This document shows, one piece after another, positions 1 through 9,460 of a DNA stretch of 64,000 nt. A program made the translations under genes and the position numbers. The stretch lies in NCBI GenBank assembly GCA_914767885.1, contig CAJZBQ010000005.1, positions 1,054,001 to 1,118,000 of the forward strand, in the 5' to 3' direction. The stretch is from Blepharisma stoltei (lineage: Eukaryota > Ciliophora > Heterotrichea > Heterotrichida > Blepharismidae). The notes under the pieces were generated by a model. It was not told the origin of the DNA. It searched no databases and saw nothing but the letters and a program-made list of their open reading frames with translations. Within the stretch, counting starts at the first letter, position 1, and every line of letters starts with the position of its first letter.

Positions 1-571
1 AAGTTTGTAAAAAGAAAACCAAAAATACTGCAGCAATTATTTCACAAATAGCAAACCCTTTAAAAGCTGAAGACAAATTTGTATACAGCTCACAGCTTCC
101 TGTAGCTGTTTCATCTACACAGCTTATAGATTCCAAACAATTCCAATTCAAATTGATAATATTTTCGTCACAGTCTTTACATGTCGCCAGTCCTCCTTCC
201 CAATAAGAATTCCCTGTAAATCGAAGCACCCATCTGCCATAGTAAAGTATAATGCCAATCAGGCAAATTCCTGCTGCAAGCAAAACACCTACTCTATGCA
301 TCCAATATTTCATAGAAAATCTTGTTACAGGGGCATCAAGCGAAATTGTGTCCAAGCAAGTGCTCAAACTTGCTTTTTTCTGCATTTTCATTGACAAAAC
401 GAGGGCAATAATAGAGAAAAAGCTCAAAAATATACAAGTCACAGCTATAATAGAGCCATCTCTTGAAGCCAAATGGAGACTGGCTGACAAAGATGCCCTT
501 TCATCAGGTATGAGTTCTTCATTTATGAGATAGCGCCAATATAAATATCCGATTAAATGCGAAATACTCAT
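1..571 (-). CDS. Multi-pass membrane protein, 3' end outside window
   Basis: I do not recognise the family. The frame is open from the ATG at 571 to the window edge (190 residues seen) with no TGA codon. Hydrophobic, membrane-like segments lie near residues 40-60, 93-112 and at the very end of the visible part; between the second and third is a loop with several cysteines including CKDC. A TAA lies just upstream of the start. The next gene (610-1740) encodes a diverged tandem copy with the same order of segments and the same CKDC loop, so this is a local duplication. Function unknown; a polytopic surface or organelle membrane protein is all the sequence supports. Confidence 0.6.
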   Translation of the reverse strand, partial: MSISHLIGYLYWRYLINEELIPDERASLSASLHLASRDGSIIAVTCIFLSFFSIIALVLSMKMQKKASLSTCLDTISLDAPVTRFSMKYWMHRVGVLLAAGICLIGIILYYGRWVLRFTGNSYWEGGLATCKDCDENIINLNWNCLESISCVDETATGSCELYTNLSSAFKGFAICEIIAAVFLVFFLQT

Positions 572-609
572 AAGTGAGCTCAACAAATATCCTTTTTATA
601 TATAAATAA

Positions 610-1740
610 CTATAATTTTACCTTAAACTTCAATATTCATGGATAAATAGGATACACACTGTTAGAAATATAGTGCTTATTCCAATAACTGAGCAATAAC
701 TTTTCAATTAGCAGCAATCCAGAGATAAATGCAAACAATTCGAGACCAATATAAGCATTTGAAGCTTTAGCCCCTGCTGTGAATTCTAAACAATTTTTTA
801 AATTTTGAGGCGAGATGCAGGTAAAGACTGAAAAACATTTCCAATCCCAAGTTTTATATGGACCTCCACAGTCCTTACAGCTTCAAAGACCCATATGATA
901 TACCTCGCTTCCGTCCTGAATGGTTGCTCAATGGGTACTTAGAGAAGAAATAGTCATTAAAACTAAACAGGCTATAAATAAAGCTATAGGTATCAGCGTT
1001 TGGCTTTTCTGTCACATTTCAATGCATAATTAAAAGATGGCTCTCTGCCTGGGTATGGCCGGAAGGCCATGCAGCTTCGAGCACATATTTTAATTATACC
1101 CAGCAAGGTTTTGCTAGCCCATAAATGGACTGTGATGCTAGGCAAGCAACCGTATTTCGTTTAGGGCCTAGCCTTAGTCGCGCTTTCAGGAGCTGGATTT
1201 TACCTCGAAGGAAAGGATGACTTGGAGTTGAAAAGGGTAGCACAGAAAAACTTTTTAGGCCTATCGGGCATCTCCCTATTGTAAAGCTAGGAGTTATGCC
1301 CTGGGGTAAGTTTGCCTTTTTACCGGAGTCGGCCAGAATTCCATTTTTTGGAATTTTCAAGCAGGCAATCACTGTCTGGCGTATGGCACAGCGACCCAAC
1401 CCACTTCACTATTTTTTTGGCGAGAGCCTCAGGGTAGAATGGCTAACTTCCTGGTGGGGTTGTCGAGGCGGCCCAACTAAGCAAGGCGGAGAAATGCATC
1501 TATAGGTGCTGCAGGAGCTACTCAATAATCTAACTTAATTTTATTGTCATCTTTCAATACTCAGCATTTTTATCAAAAGGAATAATGTTTTTAAGTTAAA
1601 ATGATGAAGATGAAGAAGAAATTTAATTCTACCTTGGGATAAGCAGATTTAGCTAATATTATCAAAAATTCAACGCTTTTTCTCTAATAAATAATCTTTT
1701 ACTCAAAAAATGCGAATTTTTAGTTATTTAAATAGAAAAA
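610..1740 (-). CDS. Membrane-protein paralogue of the 1-571 gene, split by an IES
   Basis: The C-terminal part (610-1026) carries the same CKDC cysteine loop followed by a closing membrane segment as the neighbour at 1-571. In-frame TGA codons occur four times and must be read as Trp; the stop is TAG at 610-612. A 474-bp insert (1027-1500) with TA at both ends interrupts it; joining the TAs restores phase and links a segment reading VAPAAPI to CIEMWQKSQ, which lines up with the paralogue. The N-terminal part upstream of about 1560 is only partly open (a short break near 1590 is unresolved), and I could not fix the start codon. It may be a decaying copy. Confidence 0.45.
1027..1500. other. IES 1 (474 bp), SINE-like repeat inside
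   Basis: TA at 1027-1028 and 1501-1502, in the same codon phase of the minus-strand gene. A 7-bp direct repeat (ATGCATT on the minus strand) also flanks it. The interior is a diverged copy of the repeat found at 35759-36295. Confidence 0.6.
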
Positions 1741-1950
1741 TCTTTAGAAAAAATTTTTGACGTTTTAAATTTTTATTTAAAGCTCATGTACTTCTTTTAA
1801 AATTATTCTATGATCTAAAATTCCTTTTATTTCTTATAAAAGGCATGCCAAGTAGGACAGTGGTTTTTGCCAAAGGAATCCTCATATTTTTTAATACGTC
1901 ATCTTTCATAGTTATGTTTTGATAGATTTCGTGTGGTATATAATTTTTAA

Positions 1951-4900
1951 ATGATGGCCGAAAATCGTCGTTTATCACTCCTGAGTTCTCATCTGACTTC
2001 TAGGCTTCCACCTATTGTTCACGATAGCTCTCTTGATGATTTTCGTAAACGAGGAAAAACACTTGATAAATCCCCTTACTCCACCTCTGTGAGCGAACAA
2101 ACCCATTGGGAAATCCCTATTTTTTGCCCAAAAACACACACTCCTTGAGCGAACAAAAATTATTTTAATATAAAAAATTTGATATATAAGTGATAATTAT
2201 TATAATGTAATCTCTAGCTAATTCTGTTTAATTTTAAACAGCTTGCATTTTAAAACATAACTTTTGCAAATTAATCCAATTTTTGAGAATGGGATTTTTT
2301 AAATTTATGAATTTTTAAAAAAAAATTCACCACTCTTCGTGAGCAAACAAAAGATTTTTTTTCGCTTGCGGAGGGAGATTTAGTTATCAAGCAAAACCAG
2401 TAAAAAATTCCTTTTTTTAAAGGAAAATTAATAAATTATATATTGATATTAATATAATAAAATATATTTTAATAGATAGTTAGTGATTATTATAATAAAA
2501 CCTGAAGCAAATCTTAAGTTTTAATTAAAATTAATAAAATCCCAAAAATTGTTTTATAATAATTTCAAAACAAACTGACTTCCCTCTCTTACTTATCAAG
2601 ATGAGTAAGGACTTTTTATTAAAAAATTACCTTGGAACAGCATATGAAGCAGTGATGATTGCCCGCCGTCATATGACAAATAATCCGTTATTTAACTTAT
2701 TAGACGAAACTGACTTTACAAGAGCAGAACTAAGAGAGCGCGTCGTTCAACAATTAGCTGATATTCTCTCTAACAACCCCTACCATAAACCTTCTTTATC
2801 AATCAGCCCTATTTCTATAAAATTTATCCACAATTTATCCATACCCAACTCCTAATTTTCCTACCAAAAATATTTATTTTAAATTCAACCTGAGCTATGA
2901 GCGTGACGCAGTTGAGCCGCTCGCCAGAAGCGACACTTTATGTGCTGTCGGAGAATATGACCTCCAGCTCCCCACAAGACTGATAATCCATCTACTTCTC
3001 TATATAGATTCCATTCAAAATCTCGGTACTCAAAAGCACGTAGAATACGCCCGAAGGGCTTTCCAACTAGTGGATTATGGCAGTTTTTCAATGACTGAGC
3101 TAGGCCACGGCTCAAATGTAGCCTCTTTAGAGACAACTGCAACTTATGATAAAAATACAAGGGAATTTGTATTTAACTCGCCTACATTTACGTCAGCAAA
3201 ATGGATGGTTGGTGCTATAGGCAAAACTGCTAATATGACCGTATGTTTTGCACAGTTGATAGTTGATGACGTCAAAAGAGGTGTCCATGTATTTTTGATA
3301 CCTATCAGAGACTATAATACTCATGAACCTTTACCTGGACTTGTATTAGGAGACTGTGGCAAAAAAAATGGCCTTGAAGGAGTTGACAACGGTTTCGCTT
3401 ACTTCAAAAACTATAGGGCTCCTTATGACTGCCTCCTCGATAAGTACGCTTCTATTACCCCAGATGGCAAATACAAAAGTGCTATCAAAAATAAAGAAAA
3501 AAGACTTGCCGTTATGTTAGCTGGACTTATAAAAGGCAGAGCCTCCGTAGTCTGCAGCTGTGAAGAATACATGAGGAATAACCTTACAATCGCTTTAAGA
3601 TATGCCGCAATTAGAAAACAATTCGGGCTCTCAGAAGGCTCAGAAGTGGCTTTACTTGACTATCAGCTACATAGATACCGTCTACTTCCACATTTAGCCA
3701 AAATGTTCGCAGTCAGGACTGGGTATTTATTTTTATGTGAAAATTATGTCAGGATTAAAAGCAAAGTAGAAGAAGACCCAGAATGTTTGGAATTGGCCGA
3801 ACATCATGCTATTTTGAGCGCGCTAAAAGCATTGGCAAGCTGGTATGGAATGGCTTGTACCCAGGAATGCAGAGAATCAGCTGGTGGGTCAGGATATTCT
3901 TATTATTCAGGCTTGGCGAGGAATAGAAACAGCCAAGATGTCCATATTACATGGGAAGGAGACAGCTCAGTTTTAATACAGCAGGCTGGGAGGTTTATAT
4001 TGAAAAGTATGCAGAAGATGATGAAAGGGCAAAGAGTAAACGTAGAGTCCTTAAAGTTTTTAAAAGGAGATGTAGGGGCTGTAGAGTATAAGGTTAAATT
4101 TGAGACTGCCCAAGAGCTTGAAAATGAAGGGGTATTAGATGAATTATGCTGACTTTATATAGGTTTCTCTATAAAATTGATATAAAATCTTATTTTAAAC
4201 ATAAATAAAACCATTTTAATTAGCTTTATTTATATAGGAGGATATACTTGAATTTTACATTAATGCAATTCTTCATAGAACAATGATGAAACTTCAAGAA
4301 AACGCAACAGACGCCAAAGATATGGTCGACGCTTGGAATAAAACCCAAGCTTTCGGAATCCAGGACTTAGGAAAAGCATTTGGAGAATACATAATGACTA
4401 GGGAACTGCTGAAATTTGTAAAAGTCATTGAAAATCATAGCTCAGTCACAGGAGCACAAATAAGAAATATTTTCTATTTATATGTGATTGGAGTTGTCGA
4501 GAAGAATTTAACTGTTTTTGTGGAAGGAGGTATGAGTCCTGCACAAGCTAAAACTGTAAGGGATGCAATTCTGCAGCTTTGCAATCAGGTTGCTGAGGAA
4601 AGTGGCTTAAACTTAATTATTTAGTTTATAGTGTTTAGTGTCCAGGAATAGGGTTTTAAGCCAAAATTAGACATTATCAGCCATTCTGTCGCTTAAAATG
4701 GCACGCCATATGGGCAGAGATTCCTTTGCTGGTCTCACTGTTTTGGCTGTACATCTCATTAGGAACCTTTTTGTCGCGTGAAACTCTATGCGTTACGCCT
4801 AAAAATTGCCTCATCTAATGCTGAGTGGATAAATTCTAAACCTTCAAAATACCCCAAAGGATAAGAGAAGGGGCTATTGACCTCCCATAGCTTATCTGAT

Positions 4901-5191
4901 ATAGCTGGATAAGGATTCCCTGGGGAAACTTAACAAATCGAGCTCAAGAGAAGAAATTTCGCTCGCGAAATTTCACATACACCGTCATTTTATTATTCTG
5001 AAGATAGTATCAATATAATTGATGCTTTAGCTCCTATTGATAATGTGCTGGGATCAACTCTTGGACACTCTGATGGGCAAGCTTATACAAGGACATTACA
5101 GAAAGCGGAGGCGACTCCTTTTGTGTACGATAAAGCTCCATGGTTTCCATTAGTTCAAAAAGCGAGAGAGATCGGCAAGAAAAGGCTTTAG
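1951..5191 (+). CDS. Acyl-CoA oxidase (peroxisomal beta-oxidation)
   Basis: Catalyses the FAD-dependent, H2O2-producing first step of peroxisomal fatty-acid beta-oxidation. After removing four IESs (2067-2593, 2781-2895, 4158-4242, 4614-5015) the frame from ATG 1951 is continuous for 703 residues, a normal ACOX length. Recognisable are the FSMTELGHGSN flavin/substrate motif, the middle-domain TFTSAKWMVGAIG, the C-terminal segment CRESAGGSGY, ITWEGDSSVL, and the end segment IDALAPIDNVLGSTLG which aligns without gaps to animal ACOX. A TGA at 4150 is Trp. The protein ends KKRL, which only loosely resembles a PTS1 peroxisomal signal. The start is the first of two adjacent ATGs; the N-terminal segment RLSLLSSHL resembles plant/animal ACOX leaders. 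Confidence 0.9.
2067..2593. other. IES 2 (527 bp) in acyl-CoA oxidase
   Basis: TA 2067-2068 joins TA 2594-2595 in phase (GAT|ATC). Contains a degenerate BogoMITE-like element at about 2073-2390 followed by 200 bp of AT-rich DNA. Confidence 0.6.
2073..2390. mobile_element. BogoMITE-like MITE (diverged copy)
   Basis: Left end reads CTCTGTGAGCGAACAAACC, a second copy of the motif follows at about 2143, and the right end has the inverted form (CGCTTGCGGAGGGAG). The AT-rich centre shares GATATATAAGTGATAATTAT and the CTAATTCTGTTTAATTTTAA block with the other copies. Confidence 0.8.
2781..2895. other. IES 3 (115 bp) in acyl-CoA oxidase
   Basis: TA 2781-2782 and 2896-2897. Joining gives NNPYERDAVEPL, in frame; unspliced the frame closes at 2853. 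Confidence 0.85.
4158..4242. other. IES 4 (85 bp) in acyl-CoA oxidase
   Basis: TATA at both edges (4158-4161 and 4243-4246), so the exact cut is ambiguous by one TA but the product is the same: ELCWLYILEFYINAILHRT. Confidence 0.8.
4614..5015. other. IES 5 (402 bp) in acyl-CoA oxidase
   Basis: TAATT repeats at both edges; joining TTA to ATT gives ESGLNLIDALAPIDNVLG, gap-free against known ACOX C-termini. The interior holds a GC-richer repeat (about 4640-4950) of the SINE-like class. Confidence 0.85.
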
Positions 5192-6183
5192 GTTTATTTA
5201 CTCCAATATAATAAAAAGAAAAAATCTTTTCAAAACATTTTCTATGCATTATAATTAATTCTTTTAAAAAATTATTTATCAGATATATATGCTTATTAGA
5301 GGTCTTAAAGCTCACAGCGCTAGGCCTTAAAGCCGGTATTACCCACTGCTAGCGATAACAAGGGGCTTTTCTTCACATCTCAACCCCGTTGTCTTCCTCT
5401 GAATACCATCTTCAATGCGATTATTCCAATTAAATTACATCTCCTCATGAGCTGCGGACTTGTTTCCATCTCGCCTCAATGATTCAATTCTTTACCGACT
5501 TTAAATCATTCAGAGACTTGTGCAGCCTACACTGCCCAGTCTTGCTGACATTTCTTGATGCCAGCCCATCTCACCATCAATCCTATCCAAGTAGCCAGGC
5601 TCATTGACCGATGGTAGAGCTTTACTGGAGAAAAACTCTTTGCCAACTGAGCAAAAACCTCATTAAGGGATAAATTAACTTAATAATGCAGCTTGGTCAG
5701 TCGTGCTACCATTTCTTCATCTAAAAATTTTTCTTAATTTCTTTTTATTAACTCCCCCCCTCCGTGAATGAACAGAACCATTAGAAAAATCCCTGTTTTT
5801 TGCCCAATATCCCACCCTCGTGGGCGAACAAAAATTTTTTTATGAAAAATTTTTGATATATAAGTGATAACTAGTATAATGAAATCTCTAGCTAATTCTT
5901 TTAATTTTAAACAGCTTGCGTTTTCAAATATAAATTTTACAAATTAAATAGTGGTTTTTTTTAATCTCAAAAAAAAAATTCTATATAAAATTTTATATAT
6001 AAATTTTTTTAGAAAAAAGAATTTTTTCACTCGCAGAGGGGAGGAGTATGACTTATTTTAGAAAAAAAATTCATTTTTTAATTGGCTTTTGAAGTTAGTA
6101 ATTAACTATTCGAAATACTTTAAATAAATATGCTAAAAGATTTCGAGCCTTATTTTCCACAGCTAAATCTAGTAATCCCTAAC
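5192..6183. other. Intergenic: GC-richer repeat plus BogoMITE
   Basis: No gene seen. 5320-5700 is GC-richer than its surroundings and looks like another SINE-like repeat; 5751-6046 is a MITE (listed separately). The remaining DNA is AT-rich. Confidence 0.6.
5751..6046. mobile_element. BogoMITE-like MITE
   Basis: TA at 5749-5750 and 6047-6048. Left end ACTCCCCCCCTCCGTGAATG, subterminal second copy CCACCCTCGTGGGCGAACA, right end inverted (CACTCGCAGAGGGGAGGAG). Confidence 0.85.
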
Positions 6184-6632
6184 TAGAGTCCAGAAATAAA
6201 ATGGTGAGGCTGGCGGAAATAGGACTCCAGGCGCATTTTCTATAGGGAAGGTAGGACCCATCTAGATAAAGCTAAAAGCAGGGCCTCTATCCGTTTTGAA
6301 GCAGGCCTTCAGTTCAGGTGTGGGGATGTCTTGATGAAGAGAGAAGTTTTGTTTCTCGCTGAAGGTTTTCCTGTCCCTAACAGATGGTCTAGACAGTTTT
6401 GCCTACCACACGGCCCTCCTTTATTGAGACGATCAGGGCACTCTACAGAAGTTGCTTTGCCCATGAGGATTAATCCCCTGGAGAAGTGGTTCAGGTCGTA
6501 AATTCAAGACAGCAGCCTTTCTTTGCCCCTTTGTCTCGTGGGACGAGGGAGGAGGCTGTTTTTGAGCCGAAAATAAGTCAAAGGATAGTGGATCGCCCGC
6601 TTATAGTCAATTTAATCTTTTAATAATTAAGC
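6184..6632. other. IES 6 (449 bp), retroelement-like copy with 10-bp duplication
   Basis: A direct repeat CTAGAGTCCA (6183-6192 and 6632-6641) flanks a GC-rich repeat starting GAAATAAAATGGTGAGG. TA lies inside the repeat, so TA-to-TA excision would restore the empty site just upstream of the ATG at 6648. Confidence 0.6.
6193..6631. repeat. SINE-like repeat R1, copy 1
   Basis: Homologous by eye to 32621-33034 and, inverted, to 37373-37787: shared blocks include TAGGACTCC, GGTAGGACCCATCT, AGGCCTTCAG, GAAGGTTTTC, GTTTTGCCTACCACA. No long ORF, A-rich left edge, target duplication on both sides. Confidence 0.75.
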
Positions 6633-6647
6633 TAGAGTCCAAATGAA

Positions 6648-7157
6648 ATGAGATTTGGGCGAAAACCATTTCCAGACAGAAATGTGCACTACATTACGTC
6701 TCTTTCTCCTCATAAGCACTCAACAACCCCCAAGGCAAAATTCAGTTTTTTAAAACAATACCCAAAAGAAGCTGGCACACAGACTCCAAATATTTTTAAA
6801 AATAAAGAAATTGACTCAATTAGGATAAAAATTAAACAGACAGAAGAAGAGATAGCAAAAATTCAAAGTAAACTTAAAAATGATGAAGGGAGAAAAATTC
6901 CTTATAGGAGTTATAGAGATTTAGCAATCCAAAATGAGTCATTTATTGAAAAGCCAGGACTTAAAATGCAGAAGAGAAGTGGCTCTGATCCTCCAAATAT
7001 GAATATATCTGCAGATTCACTTTATTCGCCAAATAAAATTATGAAAAATTATAATATAAATCCAATTGCCGGGCTTGATAGGGATAAATCTCCGATTGCA
7101 AATGCAGCAAAAAGTTTAATTTCAATACAAAACAACCGATTGAGACCTAATTTTTAA
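6648..7157 (+). CDS. Hypothetical basic protein, 169 aa
   Basis: No family recognised. The protein is rich in Lys, Asn and Ser, without membrane segments; residues 55-80 (KEIDSIRIKIKQTEEEIAKI) could form a short coiled coil, the rest looks disordered. The ATG at 6648 is the first in frame; an out-of-frame ATG lies 5 bp upstream. It follows an IES by 15 bp. The stop is TAA. Short ciliate cytoskeletal proteins often look like this, but that is only a guess. Confidence 0.6.
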   Translation: MRFGRKPFPDRNVHYITSLSPHKHSTTPKAKFSFLKQYPKEAGTQTPNIFKNKEIDSIRIKIKQTEEEIAKIQSKLKNDEGRKIPYRSYRDLAIQNESFIEKPGLKMQKRSGSDPPNMNISADSLYSPNKIMKNYNINPIAGLDRDKSPIANAAKSLISIQNNRLRPNF

Positions 7158-7299
7158 CTAAAATGTATCGATAAGTTATTTAATAAAATTTAAAAATTTG
7201 CCATAATCCTCAGTAACTATTTATTGATGAAATAGCCTAAGAATGGCTTCGCGCTGGCCATTATCCAAGCTTAGGACAATGGAAAATTAGCTTAAGAAT

Positions 7300-8052
7300 T
7301 TACACTGCATATAATCTTGTCCACTCTCTTGCTATAGATTCATATTTTTGCCTATCTCTTTTATACAACTCAGCAATATCAGGCACTAAAGGGTCATCTG
7401 CTATAAAATCTGTCAATAAAGATATTAAAGATGATAAAATTTGTCGAACTCCTAGAGCACGTGACCAGAGTTCACGTGGAATGCGAAGATCAACTTGACC
7501 ATGAGAATCAATATTTGGATTATAGATTTTTGTCATAAAAGTGATTTTTGGAGGAAGAAAAAGATAATTTTCTGGATATACAATTTTAATAAAAAGCAAC
7601 CCTCCTTCATAAGGTGAATTTTCTGGGCCCAAAATAACTCCTGTACAGTTACGAAAATTATTGTCAGTCGGTCAAAAACAGATTCCTGATGTAATAAATT
7701 CTTTTCTGTTTCAGGCAATTTCTTTAACTCCTCCCATCCGTGAGCGAACAAAACAATTTTGTTCCTCACGGAAGGGTTAATTTTTTCTTAAAATTTTTAT
7801 ATAAATTTTATAGTAGAATTTTTTTTTCAAAATTAAAAATTTTCCCAATATTACTTTAATTTGCAGAATTTATGTTTTAAAATGCAATTTGTTTAAAATT
7901 AAAGAGATTTCATTATGTTAATAATCACTTATATATCAATTTTTTTCATAAAAAATGTTTATTCGCTCACGGAGGGTGGGTTTTTGGGCAAAATAGCGAT
8001 TTTTCCAATGATTTTGCTCGCTCATGGGGGGAAGTAAGAATTTTATTGACAT
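7300..8052 (-). CDS. Ubiquitin-conjugating-enzyme (E2) fold protein lacking the catalytic Cys
   Basis: E2 enzymes carry ubiquitin on a conserved Cys. The fold is clear: GPENSPYEGGLLF, YPENYLFLPPKITFMTKIYNPN, the LxxxWSxAL region, DDPLVPDIAELYKRDRQKYE and REWTRLYAV, closest in layout to the UBC4/5 class. Where that class has GSICLDIL this protein has GQVDLRIP, so the Cys is replaced by Asp: it should be a non-catalytic variant or a dying copy. ATG 8052 (MSIKF) joins the body after removing a MITE (7725-8034). One base is missing in a T5 run at about 7670 (T6 would give SVFWPTDNNF in frame); a homopolymer assembly error is likely. A decayed paralogue lies upstream. Confidence 0.7.
7725..8034. 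mobile_element. IES 7 = BogoMITE-like MITE (310 bp) in the E2-like gene
   Basis: TA 7725-7726 and 8035-8036. The element fills the whole IES: ACTCCTCCCATCCGTGAGCG at one end, inverted motif at the other. Excision joins MSIKFL to KKLPETEKN in frame, so MITE and IES boundaries coincide. Confidence 0.85.
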
Positions 8053-8314
8053 ATTTTTATATAAATTTTTAAGCTGCAAAAATTAATTGAGAATATATTG
8101 ACATAGGCTCTAGATATAGCTAAAAATCGTTTAATATATTATAAAAATGTTTCTAGTTCATTAAGAATTTAAAGTCCAATATTATATTATCCAGCTTTTT
8201 GCTGTAGACCTATAGGCTTGTCTCTCTCTTGGCAAATCATTAATAAATTCACAAAGAATCATATAGAGGGTGCATATTAAGTTGCCTATAAGTGACATTG
8301 ATAATTGGATAGTT

Positions 8315-8753
8315 TATTATTGCCCAATTTATACATGCTTGCAGTTGATTCGTATTTTTCTCTATTTTTTAATGCAATTTGGCTATGCCAGATACTAAAG
8401 GATCATCAACATTGATACTTATCATAAATAATTTAATTTCAGATAAAATATTTACAACAGTTAGACAGAACTTCAGCACTCTTGTAAAGAAAATAAATTA
8501 TATTTTCTTGCAGGGTTATATATTTTTTTGTAATAAAAGTAACTTTTGGGGATAATCTTCTTGCATAAAATTTTCAAACAAAAATCCCATTTCATACAGC
8601 GAATTTTTTGGGCTGACAATAGCTCCTATGCAATTCCTAAAATCATTATCATCAATAGGCTAAAAGCTGATATCTCCTTTATCAAAGTCTTTTTGGCATA
8701 ATAAATCTCTGTCAAATTCCCCAAAATTTCTTCGATTTCCCTCAATTTTTCAT
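8315..8753 (-). pseudogene. Decayed E2 (ubiquitin-conjugating) paralogue
   Basis: Minus-strand reading shows scattered E2 pieces: KLREIEEIL at the start (ATG 8753), DDNDFRNCIGAIVSPKNSLYEMGFLF, then DDPLVSGIAKL. They match the neighbouring E2-like gene in order but are in different frames with TAG/TAA stops between them. It is a tandem duplicate that has lost its function, possibly germline-limited. Confidence 0.75.
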
Positions 8754-8831
8754 AATAAAACTATTAACAGAAATGATAATAAATCCAAATTTTTATTGAA
8801 AAATTGCATTTATAACAATATACGTGGAAAC

Positions 8832-9101
8832 ATGGCAAAAGGAACTCAGTCAGAAAGCTCAAGCGGACAGACAAATAGCGCTGTAAAGGCAGCTATGAGA
8901 AAAAGAGGAGCAGTAACCAGTAAATTATAATTAGAATCTAAAAGCGCTGGAAGAAGTGACGGAAGCTCAGCTGGAGAGTTAAAATTGTACACAGAAGATG
9001 CGCCAGGCTTACAAATTGGCCCTAGTACAGTTCTATTACTTTCGCTATCTTATATTGCTGTGGTGGTTATCCTACATATCATTGGAAAACTTAAAGGCTA
9101 A
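8832..9101 (+). CDS. SEC61B: Sec61 beta subunit (ER translocon)
   Basis: Small tail-anchored subunit of the Sec61 protein-conducting channel in the ER membrane. After removing a 15-nt intron (8920-8934) the product is 84 aa, the usual size: a Ser/Gly/Lys-rich cytosolic N-terminus, then the family signature LKLYTEDAPGLQIGPSTVLL and a single C-terminal membrane helix LLSLSYIAVVVILHIIG. ATG 8832 is the first in frame. Without splicing the frame meets TAA inside the intron. No IES. Confidence 0.92.
8920..8934 (+). other. 15-nt intron in Sec61 beta
   Basis: GTAAATTATAATTAG; its removal gives GAVTKSKSAG and removes an in-frame TAA. Confidence 0.9.
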
Positions 9102-9460
9102 ATTCTTTATAATCAATTCACTACTTAAATAAAATTCGCTTTAAATGTTATACTAGTAGAAATGGGGATAAAAAATTAATTTTTCTGTATTCTATATAGC
9201 AAGCATTGCTACCCGTATTTTATGGCCATTTCCTATTTCAAATAACAAATTTAGTAATATAAAAAAAGTATTTTAGACACATTTTCAGTCTACTCTATAA
9301 ATAAAAAGTACATATATACTTTATATAGGATGATTTTCAGACAAAAGATTAGATTAAAGAGCGATTTTTCTCATAGGGACTTCAAAATAGAAAAATAATA
9401 AGCTTATACACATGCATGGTTTGGGCAACTTGCAAAATCTATACCAGACATTTTATAACT
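9102..9460. other. Intergenic AT-rich spacer
   Basis: AT-rich, no gene or repeat recognised; it must hold the Sec61 beta 3' end and the PIG-T promoter. Confidence 0.5.

Noticed and set aside
1094-1505. ORFs on both strands at 1094-1505
   Set aside because: Inside IES 1 (repeat R2); the related copy at 35759-36295 does not preserve the frames.
5177-5191. PTS1 peroxisomal signal at the end of acyl-CoA oxidase
   Set aside because: The end is KRL, not SKL-like at the first position; too weak to call.
8832-8934. In-frame TAA in Sec61 beta as evidence of a pseudogene
   Set aside because: The stop is inside a perfect 15-nt GT-AG intron; spliced product is a complete Sec61 beta.
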